DNA of 64,000 bases, from contig NC_086360.1 in assembly GCF_036324505.1 (NCBI RefSeq), forward strand, positions 4,968,546 to 5,032,545, written 5' to 3'. Made by a program: the position numbers and the translations under genes. The stretch's first letter is position 1, and each line of letters begins with the position of its first letter. The stretch comes from Eleginops maclovinus. Its lineage: Eukaryota; Chordata; Actinopteri; Perciformes; Eleginopidae. Under the pieces are notes generated by a model, which worked only from the letters and a program-made list of their open reading frames with translations, was not told the DNA's origin and did not search any database. This document shows positions 10,640 to 19,620 of the stretch, piece by piece.

Positions 10640-11880
10640 CCACCAGAATCAAATTAAAGAGATAAATCAATCATGTTAAATTCATTCCGTGGACGCTCAT
10701 TATCTCTGGGGTCGCACCAGCTAAGTCAAAGAAACCCTCTCTCTTTTGATATTTGTAGTACACCTCTGGTAACTACCAGTCATGTGGGTAAGGGATGTTT
10801 TTTTCTCAGCAACCTCCGGTACTCCTTTTCAATTCAAATGACCCCCTTTCTAGTTCCTTGCTAATTCAGTTCTCATTTGTTTCAAATTGCAAACCAGTTC
10901 TCATTACCACCAACTAGAGCCTGAGTGGAGCCACCTCATAACATCACATAAAGGTTAATCGCTGCTTTCCCAGCAACGACAACGAGACTTTCCTTCACTA
11001 CGGTGGAGCTGTGCTGAAGCTGCTCTTATGAATCAAGAACGAGTTCAACCTTCCACTCAACTCCAATGTCTTTCAACTATTTTTTCGTTTCGACACAAAC
11101 CATTTCCATCTACTGTTAGGGAATATTTTGCTTAGGTGTTTAACCTTTGACACTTTGCTGTAATCTCCCTTAAGGAGGGGCAGCTTGTGCACTTTGTTGT
11201 TGCCAGTTTCTGACCGAGCACAAGCTGACATGACATAGTGTATCGTTTGGGGACATCTAGAAGCCTTTTTTTATCTGGAACGTAGGAGAAACATGGACGA
11301 CAGCTTTAATTAGATTTATGATCCATATTTGTTTAGTCTCACTGATGAGGAGTGTTGATTATACACTCTAAATGAGTTAAAATTTCATATTGCAGTAGAG
11401 TTCTTCAGAATTGGTCGGGCAACCGCTCTGTCAACTCGTGGCTGCAGCAAATGTCTTGTCAATTCTCCAGACGTTAACTTCATGATAAACCTTCAGTGTT
11501 TGCCATCAAAGTTCCAGCTCTCCCGTGTCTCTCTGAGTTTCCTCTCCATTGCTCAAGAAGTTTCCATCACATGTATAACGTATGAGAAAGAAGGTTATTA
11601 TCCATCCTGTTGATCAAAATGATTTACTTCTATACCGATTTTATCTTTACAGTTTATGGGACATCATTGCTTCAGATTATAACCACCAGCAATTAATGCA
11701 GAATGTACCCGTGTCCAGGGAGTCTATCGAACAGTTCCATATGGGCGATGTTGTCTGGTGATAGGGTGGTGAAAGATTTTTTTTCATGCTTTAATCCTTA
11801 ATTTTTTCAGCAGCTCTGCTTTTTCTTTAGGCACCTGCGATCAACATTTTCAGATATTTCTGCCAGTTAAAAAATGGGAA
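10640..11880. other. No gene recognised
   Basis: Anonymous single-copy-looking sequence with small open frames only. No terminal repeats, splice-flanked exon or RNA-gene signature seen. Confidence 0.5.
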
Positions 11881-11889
11881 AGAGTCCGA

Positions 11890-12040
11890 GAGAAAACAGA
11901 TAATGTAAGAGAAAGACCTTTTCCAGAAAGTTTGGTCAGTCCATCTTGACAGAATGAAAATGTGAAAGTTCACCTCCATCTGCTGGAGGATAAAACCGAG
12001 AAACAACAAATTAGGAAAAAAGTAGAATAAAAAGAGCAAA
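11890..12040 (+). repeat. Diverged duplicate, copy 2 (partner near 10,500)
   Basis: Direct partner of 10,450-10,590, with the same word order and interspersed differences. Confidence 0.4.
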
Positions 12041-12347
12041 AGACGGGAAAAAAGAAGAGAGAATCACCGTAACACTCTAGATACTTGCTGGATATTTGAT
12101 TCCATGACATTTACAGGCAATGCTTCAAAATCAAGCTTTATATTTCACATTATACAATTTAACTTTTTTAATGATTCTCCACATTTAAATCCATCTTTCG
12201 TTGCCCCAGTATTTTCTCCAGACACAATGGAACAATTTCTTCTAATCTCACTGTATCTTTGGGAATCCATTTTTGCCACAATCTACCTTTGTCAGATTTA
12301 AAAAAAATAATGTACAAACTTGTTTATTTTTGTGCTTTTTCATCCAG

Positions 12348-12414
12348 TTGCCGCACAACTCTTAAAAGAAAAGCAAAATCTCTGAGGAAAAGGAAAAAAG
12401 AGATGCTGCAGATG
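12348..12414 (+). other. Candidate small host exon (67 bp)
   Basis: A pyrimidine-rich run ending TTTTTCATCCAG lies immediately upstream, and the donor GTGAGT follows at 12415. One frame is open, 22 codons reading CRTTLKRKAKSLRKRKKEML then QM, very basic. The splice context is better than usual for this window. I do not recognise the peptide, and no partner exon of matching phase was found. It could be chance. Confidence 0.2.
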
Positions 12415-12760
12415 GTGAGTAACATTTATTCTTTCCTAAAGCTGGATAACAACTTTTTGATGATACAACTGCTACCTTAGAAATCCTAAACTGCACCCCT
12501 TTACCTGCTCTCTCAATGATATACCATTCCTCATATCCCTACTGGTAGGAAACTCTGTGAACTTTCCTGAACTTGACCCACTTTAAAGTTGTTCATTGAA
12601 GTGGAGCCTTCTCAAACCTCAGACTAGGTCAAAAGTCTTAGAAAGATGCCACCTATTTAGCTCCTGTAACTCTCTTGCACATATTGCCACATAGCATTTT
12701 AGCATCTCTTTGCTGGGTGAAATGTTTCCAGACTTCTGAGCTATATCTGAAGTATTTCTA

Positions 12761-13985
12761 TGGTGGCCCTGAAGTGCAAGTCGAAACAACAATTCCCAAA
12801 ACACTACAACATTTCAAAGATTACGGAAAGGGTATTCCTTTAGGGAGAACACTCCTTGTTTGTGATTGGACAAAGCTAGCTGGAGAAACACTGCTGTGAT
12901 TGGTTGTTTGACAGCGCTATGTCTTTCCTGTTTGGTACTACTCAGCTGTGTCTGCACGAATCTTAAACTGAGTTGGAATGAATAGAAGAAGAGATGAAAA
13001 TCTTAAGGGAATATTTTAACAAAGGATATACATATGAAGTAATCCTCGACATTCTCTCAACCCATCACGACATCAACATGTCCCTTAGAACAGCCGAGTA
13101 CCGGTAGTGCGGCTTGGTACTGGTCCAAGGGACATTTGGTACCGGGCCGCACTGAACGATTGAAAAAATATTTATGTGATTATCTGAAAGATGTTTTATT
13201 TTGAAAAATGACCGGATACATCCGTGTGTGTCTCTTGACACATCAACACGTCAATACCATAGGTCAAGACGCTCGTCTCATTCACCTGATATGTGTGTCT
13301 GTGTGGAGAAATGTGTTCTCTCTGCTGAGCTCCGTGTGTTTATTGGCTTATGTTTGTCTGCCGGACACTGGTACTCGTTTCAAGAAGATATTTTGATCGT
13401 GATATTAGCAGCGGAGCTCATGAAATGTAGACCGAAGCCTGATGTTTTTGAAAGACCGGAAAGATATATTCCGGCTGTGATTGGATGTTTCTCGTCACTT
13501 CACAAGCGGTGCTGGTTCTGCTCAAAAGTGAAACTACTTTCAACTAAGGACGCAGCCATAAGTGGCGCCTTATGGTTGTGGCAAATGTTAATGTTCCTCA
13601 GAAAAAAAGTGCTACAGCCCAGTATCCCCCCTTACTTTGAAGGCCTGTCCGTGAAAATATAGTCTTACATGAAACCGGTCCGTAGCGCAAAAAAGGTTGG
13701 GGGCCGCTGCCTTAGAACCCTGAAACTGTGGTTCAACTATAGACTATAACTATATAATATATATAAAGGGTGGAAAGAGTTCGGTAAATTGTACATAGGA
13801 AAGACGTAGCGCTATCAAACAACCAATCACAGCAGTGTTTCTTCGGCTAGCTCTGTCCAATCACAAATAAGGAGTGTTCTCCCTAAAGGAATACCCTTTC
13901 CGTAATCTTTGAAATGTTTTAGTGTTTTTTTAAATGTTGTAGTGTTTTGTGAAGTGCCATTTTGACTTGCACTTCAGGGCCACCG
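12761..13985. mobile_element. TA-flanked foldback MITE, interrupted by a hAT element
   Basis: Long terminal inverted repeats at 12761-12930 and 13797-13985, both starting (T/C)GGTGGCCCTGAAGTGC and ending near GTCTTTCCT. TA dinucleotides flank both sides (12759-12760 and 13986-13987), as expected for Tc1/mariner-mobilised MITEs. The right arm carries a small extra segment. Removing the nested element and its target duplication leaves about 598 bp with no coding capacity, so movement would need a transposase encoded elsewhere. Confidence 0.8.
13091..13709. mobile_element. Non-autonomous hAT element (619 bp) nested in the foldback MITE
   Basis: Flanked by an exact 8-bp target duplication, CCTTAGAA (13083-13090 and 13710-13717), the hAT signature. 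The right end reads, in reverse complement, CAGCGGCCCCCAACC and continues into GCGCTACGGACCGGTTT, a common fish hAT end; the left end begins CAGCCGAGTACCGG. A 153-codon plus-strand frame inside (13,201-13,662) shows no transposase motif and is taken as spurious. The element would depend on another hAT transposase. Confidence 0.88.
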
Positions 13986-14339
13986 TATGTTCCTGATGAT
14001 CCAGTCTCTGCGTGTCAGCAGAGCATCAGAACAAAGGCAAACTCACCTATTAAATTACCTTGTTCATATTTAACTGTTGGTCGGAAGGCAGCAGTGTTTT
14101 TATTGTCCTTAGTTGTCACTGCAGCGGGAAAATACTCTCTCATCCGTGTTATTTCACTTCATTTTCTGCTCAGAGAATATCAGAATGCGTAGTTTACATA
14201 TTTAAATATTATTTTAAAAAGATCTTATGCGGGAGGATCTTCCCAGACAGATGTTCGGTTAACAGACACATCACCTTTTTCACAACATGTGACTTTTCAG
14301 GTATAGGTGTTGCCGTGGAGAACAGGCGTGTGCAAGTCC

Positions 14340-14560
14340 CCTAAAGAAAATACGGAGATTAAAGAGTGGTGCAGGAACGAGTCCTAAAACCCGGAAGTGA
14401 GTTAGCATTTCACCACTTCCGGTTCCCTCGTCTCAGATTCAGTAGGATTTTGGAAAATAGCTTGAAATAAGGTCTGTGTTGATACAAATTTAAGAGACGG
14501 ATTTTGTTCTACGACATTAAATACAGCAGCAGTGACCCCACAACAGTTTCATTTTTGAAA
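14340..14560 (-). repeat. Dispersed repeat family F2, reverse copy
   Basis: In reverse complement it matches copies at about 24,100-24,400 and 50,930-51,245: CACAGACC(T)TATTTCA, then CCGGGT(TTTAGGACTC), then CACTCT. It contains ACCGGAAGTG/CACTTCCGGT as a small hairpin. The family class is unknown. Confidence 0.5.
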
Positions 14561-15049
14561 AATCCGAAAAGAATGTCCCCTTCAACTTTCAAAACAAAGT
14601 GACGCCCATGGGAAACAGTAATCAGTAAAAATACTGTCTTCTATCTAGCCTATTAAATGCATAATATTCGTTATTTAAAGGACAACTGCAAATGTATTTT
14701 ATTTAGAAAGATGGAATCAAACATGTAGCCCTCCATATTCCTCGTTATCCTTCAGGCATTTACTCTTAAAAACTCACAAAGTGTTGTTTGTATGAGGAGA
14801 TTATCCTGCTGAACAAAACGTGTTAAGTATCATAAACGTGTGTTTGCAACAGATATTTTTTGCTGTAATTTACCAAAATCCAAAGGCTGAAATCCCATCC
14901 CTTTTATGTCAAGAAAACCTTTACAATGGTAATGGGTCAGCCTACAAAAATACGTCATCACGGCACCAGTCCAGTGAGACTTTATCAGAATACCGGAAGT
15001 TTTCAATGGCACCTCCAAGATAGCAGAGACTCCCGGGGAATTTGATCTT

Positions 15050-15840
15050 TTCTGCTTTTTTCAGTTTAATCCTAATCCCATCCTTTTCATCCCTTTTCCG
15101 ACCTTTTTTCACTTATTCATCATCTTGTCTCCTTTCATTTCATAATCACTTTTATCATCTCCACTAATTTTCCTCATCCTCTCTCCTTCCTTTTCCACCT
15201 TCTTATTTTTTCATTCCCCATCTTCTTTATTATCTCCTATCACCTTGACTCCTTTCTCCCTAAATCATCCATTTCTTGTTCTCTTCTCCCCTCATCATTT
15301 TCGTTTCTACCTTAAGCCCTTCTCATATTACATTACATTTTTAGACTACATGTCACTTGTTAGACTCTTTTATCCAAAGCGACTTACATACACTCATTAC
15401 TGTGGGCAATCCCCACAGGAGCAATTTTGGGGTGGAGAGTCTTGTCCAGGGACACAACGACATGCTGACTGCAGTGGGGATTGAACCAGTGCTCCCCCTC
15501 CTTGTCACTTTCTTACTTCTCTTTTCCACTTCTCCTTGTTCTTCTCCTCTTTCAACCTTTAGACCTTTTTTCTTTCCTTCTCTTCTTCAATCTCAGCTTC
15601 TTTTGTTGACCCTCTTCCGAACTCTTCTCTCTCCTCCATTTCCTTCTTTTTCCTTTTCTCTTCTTTTACCTCATCCACTCTTTCTCACCTTCATCTTCCT
15701 TCTCTTTCTTCACCTCCTCTCCTCTCTCCTTCCTCCCTAGATCATGCTTTTGTTTTTCACATTACCTCGTCTCATCTTCTCTCTTCTTACTCTCTCTCAG
15801 TTAACCTCCTCTTGGTACTTCTCCTTCCCTCTCCTCCCTG
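15050..15840 (+). repeat. Polypyrimidine tract, split by a SINE
   Basis: Nearly 800 bp of strongly CT-biased plus strand without a fixed repeat unit, interrupted at about 15,326-15,500 by a SINE. Reading frames across it are low-complexity. Confidence 0.75.
15326..15500 (-). mobile_element. tRNA-derived SINE fragment with fish-type core
   Basis: On the minus strand, GGTTCAATCCC (15477-15487) matches a Pol III B box. It is followed by the fish SINE core TAAGTCGCTTTGGATAAAAG (about 15,369-15,388) and an AATGTAATGTAAT-type tail. No A box is seen upstream, so the copy is 5' truncated. The core is known from widely shared fish SINEs; the exact family name is not certain. Confidence 0.7.
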
Positions 15841-16500
15841 CCTTCAGCTTATTAAGATTTCAAAGATACAAATGGCGACGGGCTGATTGCTTTCAGGGAA
15901 TCTGCCTTTAATAATTACAGGTGGAGAAGCTCTGGGTGACGTTGGCGGGGCAGAGACTAATGGAAAACTAGATTTTTTCACTGAATTAGAGCGAGGTGGG
16001 GGGGGATCCATATATTGACAAGCCATCAGCGGGCCGTAGATCAGGAGAAGTGCTTCGGACTTGTCGGAGGAGGCGGCGGCAAACTGGCTCTGATGCTTCC
16101 TGCAGCCACCACTGGGCTGCGAGGAACATCAAACCCAGCTTCATCTGCAGGCCTGTGTAGTGAGGAGGAGGAGGAGGGGGAGGAGGAAGAGGAGAGTTAA
16201 AAGGGAGCAGAGTTAACCTTTGTTTCTGATGACTCCCTCCTCCTCCCCCTCCTCCTCTCCGCATGGAGGACCTGAATCAAAATGTAAATGCTGGAGCCTC
16301 TGAGGGAAGCAGGGCTCTGGGATTCTGCTCATATTGATTATATGAAGTGAGTCGGAGTCACTCTGCTCAACAACCCAAATGCGTTTTCCCCCGATGCTCT
16401 GTGACAGGAATTACCCAGAGTTCAGCTGGCTGCGGGCTCTGTTGCTAATGACATTTCTGATTTCAGAGCGTGCACACTCACTTTGGCATAGAATTCAAGG
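15841..16500. other. Candidate conserved non-coding block
   Basis: Balanced-composition stretch after the CT tract, with phrases such as ACAAATGGCGACGGGCTGATTG and GTTGCTAATGACATTTCTGA. A short GAGGAG-rich run lies at 16,161-16,195 and a CTCCTCC run at 16,233-16,259, which are inverted relative to each other. No exon or domain recognised. Confidence 0.2.
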
Positions 16501-16627
16501 ACTCTTCATGATTTTCTGAATCCCATTTATTTAAAAAAAGAGTCTTGTTTTTCTCAATATGACTTTACATTAGTGAAAAAAAATTAAAGTCAGACATCAT
16601 GAAGGAATTTGTTAGTGTAAATAATGA

Positions 16628-17018
16628 TTAAAGGGACCATATTATGCTGATTTTGATGTTCATATTTGTATTTTGTGCCTCTTCAGTGACATGTCCTCAT
16701 GCTTTAATGTTCAAAAAGCTCTTTATTTTTCTCATACTGCCTGTTCTGCAGCACCTCTTTTCACCCTCTGTCTAAAACCAGAGCCCAGTCTGCTGTGATT
16801 GGTTAGCTGGCCGACTCTGTTGTGATTGGTCAACCTCTTAGAGATGTCCTGCCCCTTAGCCTATCATGTACAATATGTTGGAGCGCTAGCCAAGCATGAC
16901 TGTTACATAGTGATGTCACTTAGTAGCAGAAGAAAACCAAGGAGTACAATCGAGGCATTTGAGGCAGGTGGGAGAAAAAAAAAGGTATACCATAAAAAGC
17001 ACAATAGGGCCCCCTTAA
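16628..17018 (+). mobile_element. TTAA-flanked MITE (family F1), reference copy
   Basis: Bounded by TTAA at 16628-16631 and 17015-17018. Inside these the ends are inverted (AGGGACCATATTATGC against GGGGGCCCTATTGTGC, about 12 of 16 matching), which suggests piggyBac-type mobilisation. The interior carries TTCATATTTGTATTTTG, AATGTTCAAAAAGCTCTTTA and two GTGATTGGT boxes that recur in the copies at 22.7, 34.0, 39.5, 42.3, 52.4 and 59.9 kb. It has no transposase. Frames across it are shadows. Confidence 0.75.
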
Positions 17019-17539
17019 ATTTGAGAAATGTGTCCCTACAGGGTGATCCTGTATGGGAGCCCTCAAACTCAGAATGTGCTACAAAAATGTTACTTTGAAG
17101 ATCTATGGGACAACTCATCAAAGTGTTGAAAATCAACTACTACCAAAACCCGGTCTCTTGATCAAAGCAATCCAAAAAAACTGAAGCTGCAGAAGAAAAA
17201 AACATATTCCTTTATATGAGAGATTCGATTTGACACACAAACAATATGACATAGAACAAGCCTTCTTTTCCTTCTTTTTTTTTGAAACCACCCAGCTGAA
17301 GCCATGACCATGACCTCTGTCCTCTGAGTGGGGGAGGGAAGAGAACAGAAGGAGATCACTGTCGAGATCAATGAAGGCTCATATCGTTCAAATGACTTGT
17401 GATTTATCCATTTCACAAAAACAAATGTTTGATGTGATTCATCTTAACAATAAAACCAAGAAGAATGAATCGTTGATCTCATAGAAAAGCACATAAATAA
17501 AACACACTTTTTTAAGGACATTTCACGCGAAATGATAGG

Positions 17540-17689
17540 GCGTACGGTACCTAAATTTAGTTAGGCACATAAGTAATAAAAATAAATCAGTCAAAAGTTT
17601 ACTTTTGGTTCCAGACAAACTGTGGCAGAGTTAGACTGTCTCTCATTGTCAGTGTTTTGTCAGTATGTTTGAAAGGACTACGTTAGCTA
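17540..17689. repeat. Left part of an older repeat split by the second Tc1
   Basis: The Tc1 element sits at a TA inside this sequence; the right part continues at 19,282-19,620. The right part matches 9,345-9,560, showing that the Tc1 landed in an existing dispersed repeat. Confidence 0.4.
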
Positions 17690-19281
17690 CAGTGGGGAGA
17701 ACAAGTATTTGATACACTGCCGATTTTGCAGATTTTCCAACTTACAAAGCATGTAGAAGTCTGTCATTTTTATCAAAGGTACTCTTCAACTGTGAGTGAC
17801 GGAATCTAAAACAAAAATCCAGAAAATCACATTGTATGATTTTTAAGTAATTAATTTGCATTTTATTGCATGACATAAGTATTTGATACATCAGAAAAAC
17901 AGAACTTAATATTTGGTACAGAAACCTTTGTTTGCAATTACAGAGAGCAGACGTTTCCTGTAGTTCTTGACCAGGTTTGCATACACTGCAGCAGGGCCCA
18001 CTCCTCCATACAGATCTTCTCCAGATCCTTCAGGTTTCGGGGCTGTCACTGGGCAATACAGACTTTCAGCTCCCTCCAAAGATTTTCTATTGGGTTCAGG
18101 TCTGGAGACTGGCTAGGCCACTCTAGGACCTTGAGATGCTTCTTACGGAGCCACTCCTTAGTTGTCCTGGCTGTGTGTTTTGGGTCGTTGTCATGCTGGA
18201 AGACCCAGCCACGACCCATCTTCAATGCTCTTACTGAGGGAAGGAGGTTGTTGGCCAAGATCTCGCGATACATGGCCCCATCCATCCTCCCCTCAATACG
18301 CTGCTGTCATCCTGTCCCTTTTGCAGAAAAGCATCCCCAAAGAATGATGTTTACACCTCCATGCTTCACGGTTGGGATGGTGTTCTTGGGGTTGTACTCA
18401 TCCTTGTTCTTCCTCCAAACACAGCGAGTGGAGACCAAAAAGCTCTATTTTTGTCTCATCAGACCACATGACCTTCTCCCATTCCTCCTCTGGATCATCC
18501 AGATAGTCATTGGTAAACTTCAGACGGGCCAGGACATGCGCTGGCTTGAGCAGGGGGACCTTGCGTGCGCTGCAGGATTTTAATCCATGACGGCGTAGTG
18601 TGTAACTAATGGTTTTCTTTGAGACTGTGGTCCCAGCTCTCTTCGGGTCATTGACCAGGTCATGCCGTGTAGTTCTGGGCTGATCCCTCACCTTCCTCAT
18701 GATCATTGATGCCCCACGAGGTGAGATCTTGCATGGAGCCCCAGACCGAGGGAGATTGACCGTCATCTTGAACTTCTTCCATTTTCTAATAATTGCGCCA
18801 ACAGTTGTTGCCTTCTCACCGAGCTGCTTGCCTATTGTCCTGTAGCCCATCCCAGCCGTGTGCAGGTCTACAATTTTATCCCTGATGTCCTTACACAGCT
18901 CTCTGGTCTTGGCCATTTTGGAGAGGTTGGAGTCTGTGTGATTGAGTGTGGACAGGTCTCTTTTATACAGGTAACGAGTTCAAACAGGTGCAGTTGATAC
19001 AGGTAATGAGTGGAGAACAAGAGGGCTTCTTAAAGAAACACTAACAGGTCTGTGAGAGCCGGAATTCTTACTGGTTGGTAGGTGATCAAATACTTATGTC
19101 ATGCAATAAAATGCATATTAATTATTTAAAATCATACAATGTGATTTTCTGGATTTTTGTTTTACGTTCCTTCTCTCACAGTTGAAGTGTACCTATGATA
19201 ACAATTACAGACCTCTACATGCTTTGTCAGTGGGAAAACCTGCAAACTTGGCAGTGTATCAAATACTTGTTCTCCCCACTG
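17690..19281 (-). mobile_element. Tc1-like transposon, second subfamily, decayed
   Basis: 1,592-bp element with TA on both sides (17688-17689 and 19282-19283). The ends begin CAGTGGGGAGAACAAGTA and form inverted repeats of about 200 bp with an inner repeat of the ATAAGTATTTGAT motif, again IR/DR. The two ends differ at many positions, unlike the element at 9-1613. The inner sequence is recognisably related to that element, but the outer ends differ after CAGTGGGG. It encodes a broken transposase. Confidence 0.93.
17906..18916 (-). pseudogene. Tc1-like transposase pseudogene
   Basis: Starts at the ATG at 18916 ([10 protein letters not shown]) and ends at the family-typical position 17906. The N-terminal helix-turn-helix region and the first catalytic Asp (WSDETK) are read in one frame to about 18,440. 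A short deletion after ELFG shifts the frame, and an in-frame TGA follows near 18,310. The C-terminal part (18,046-18,285) keeps the second Asp (QHDNDPKH) and Glu (PIENLW), then hits a TGA in place of an Arg codon, consistent with a CpG change. It cannot make an active enzyme. Confidence 0.9.
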
Positions 19282-19620
19282 TACATAAGCTAGCTAGATT
19301 ACAGCATAGGCAATAATGTCGGAAGGAATCATGCGATCACATTTTAAAATCAAGCCAAAAAAACTTACTACATTGTAGGTATGTTTCCAGTGACAGTGAT
19401 TGTTCGCCACCTTTATAATCCCCGAACATCAACAAGGACTTTGTTTATGCAGCGTTTTTAATAAATACTGCACGTTTCATCATGTTGGTGAAGATGCTTC
19501 TTCACTTGTATGTGTTCAAGCACATTATTTTCAAAACTGCATCACGCTTCTGACAATGGAGAAAGTTTCTCAGTGTTTTGGGACATTACGTGTTTGCACC
19601 TGCCCGCCACCGTAGTCTTG
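19282..19620. repeat. Right part of an older dispersed repeat
   Basis: About 19,300-19,420 matches 9,345-9,480. About 19,438-19,500 (GTTTATGCAGCG, AATAAATACTGCAC) resembles 29,660-29,720 (GTTTACGCAGCG, AGTAAACCCTGCAC). The repeat is therefore present at least three times in this window, in part. Confidence 0.45.

Noticed and set aside
13201..13662. 153-codon frame in the short hAT element
   Set aside because: No hAT motifs and no similarity I recognise; the element fits a non-autonomous hAT.
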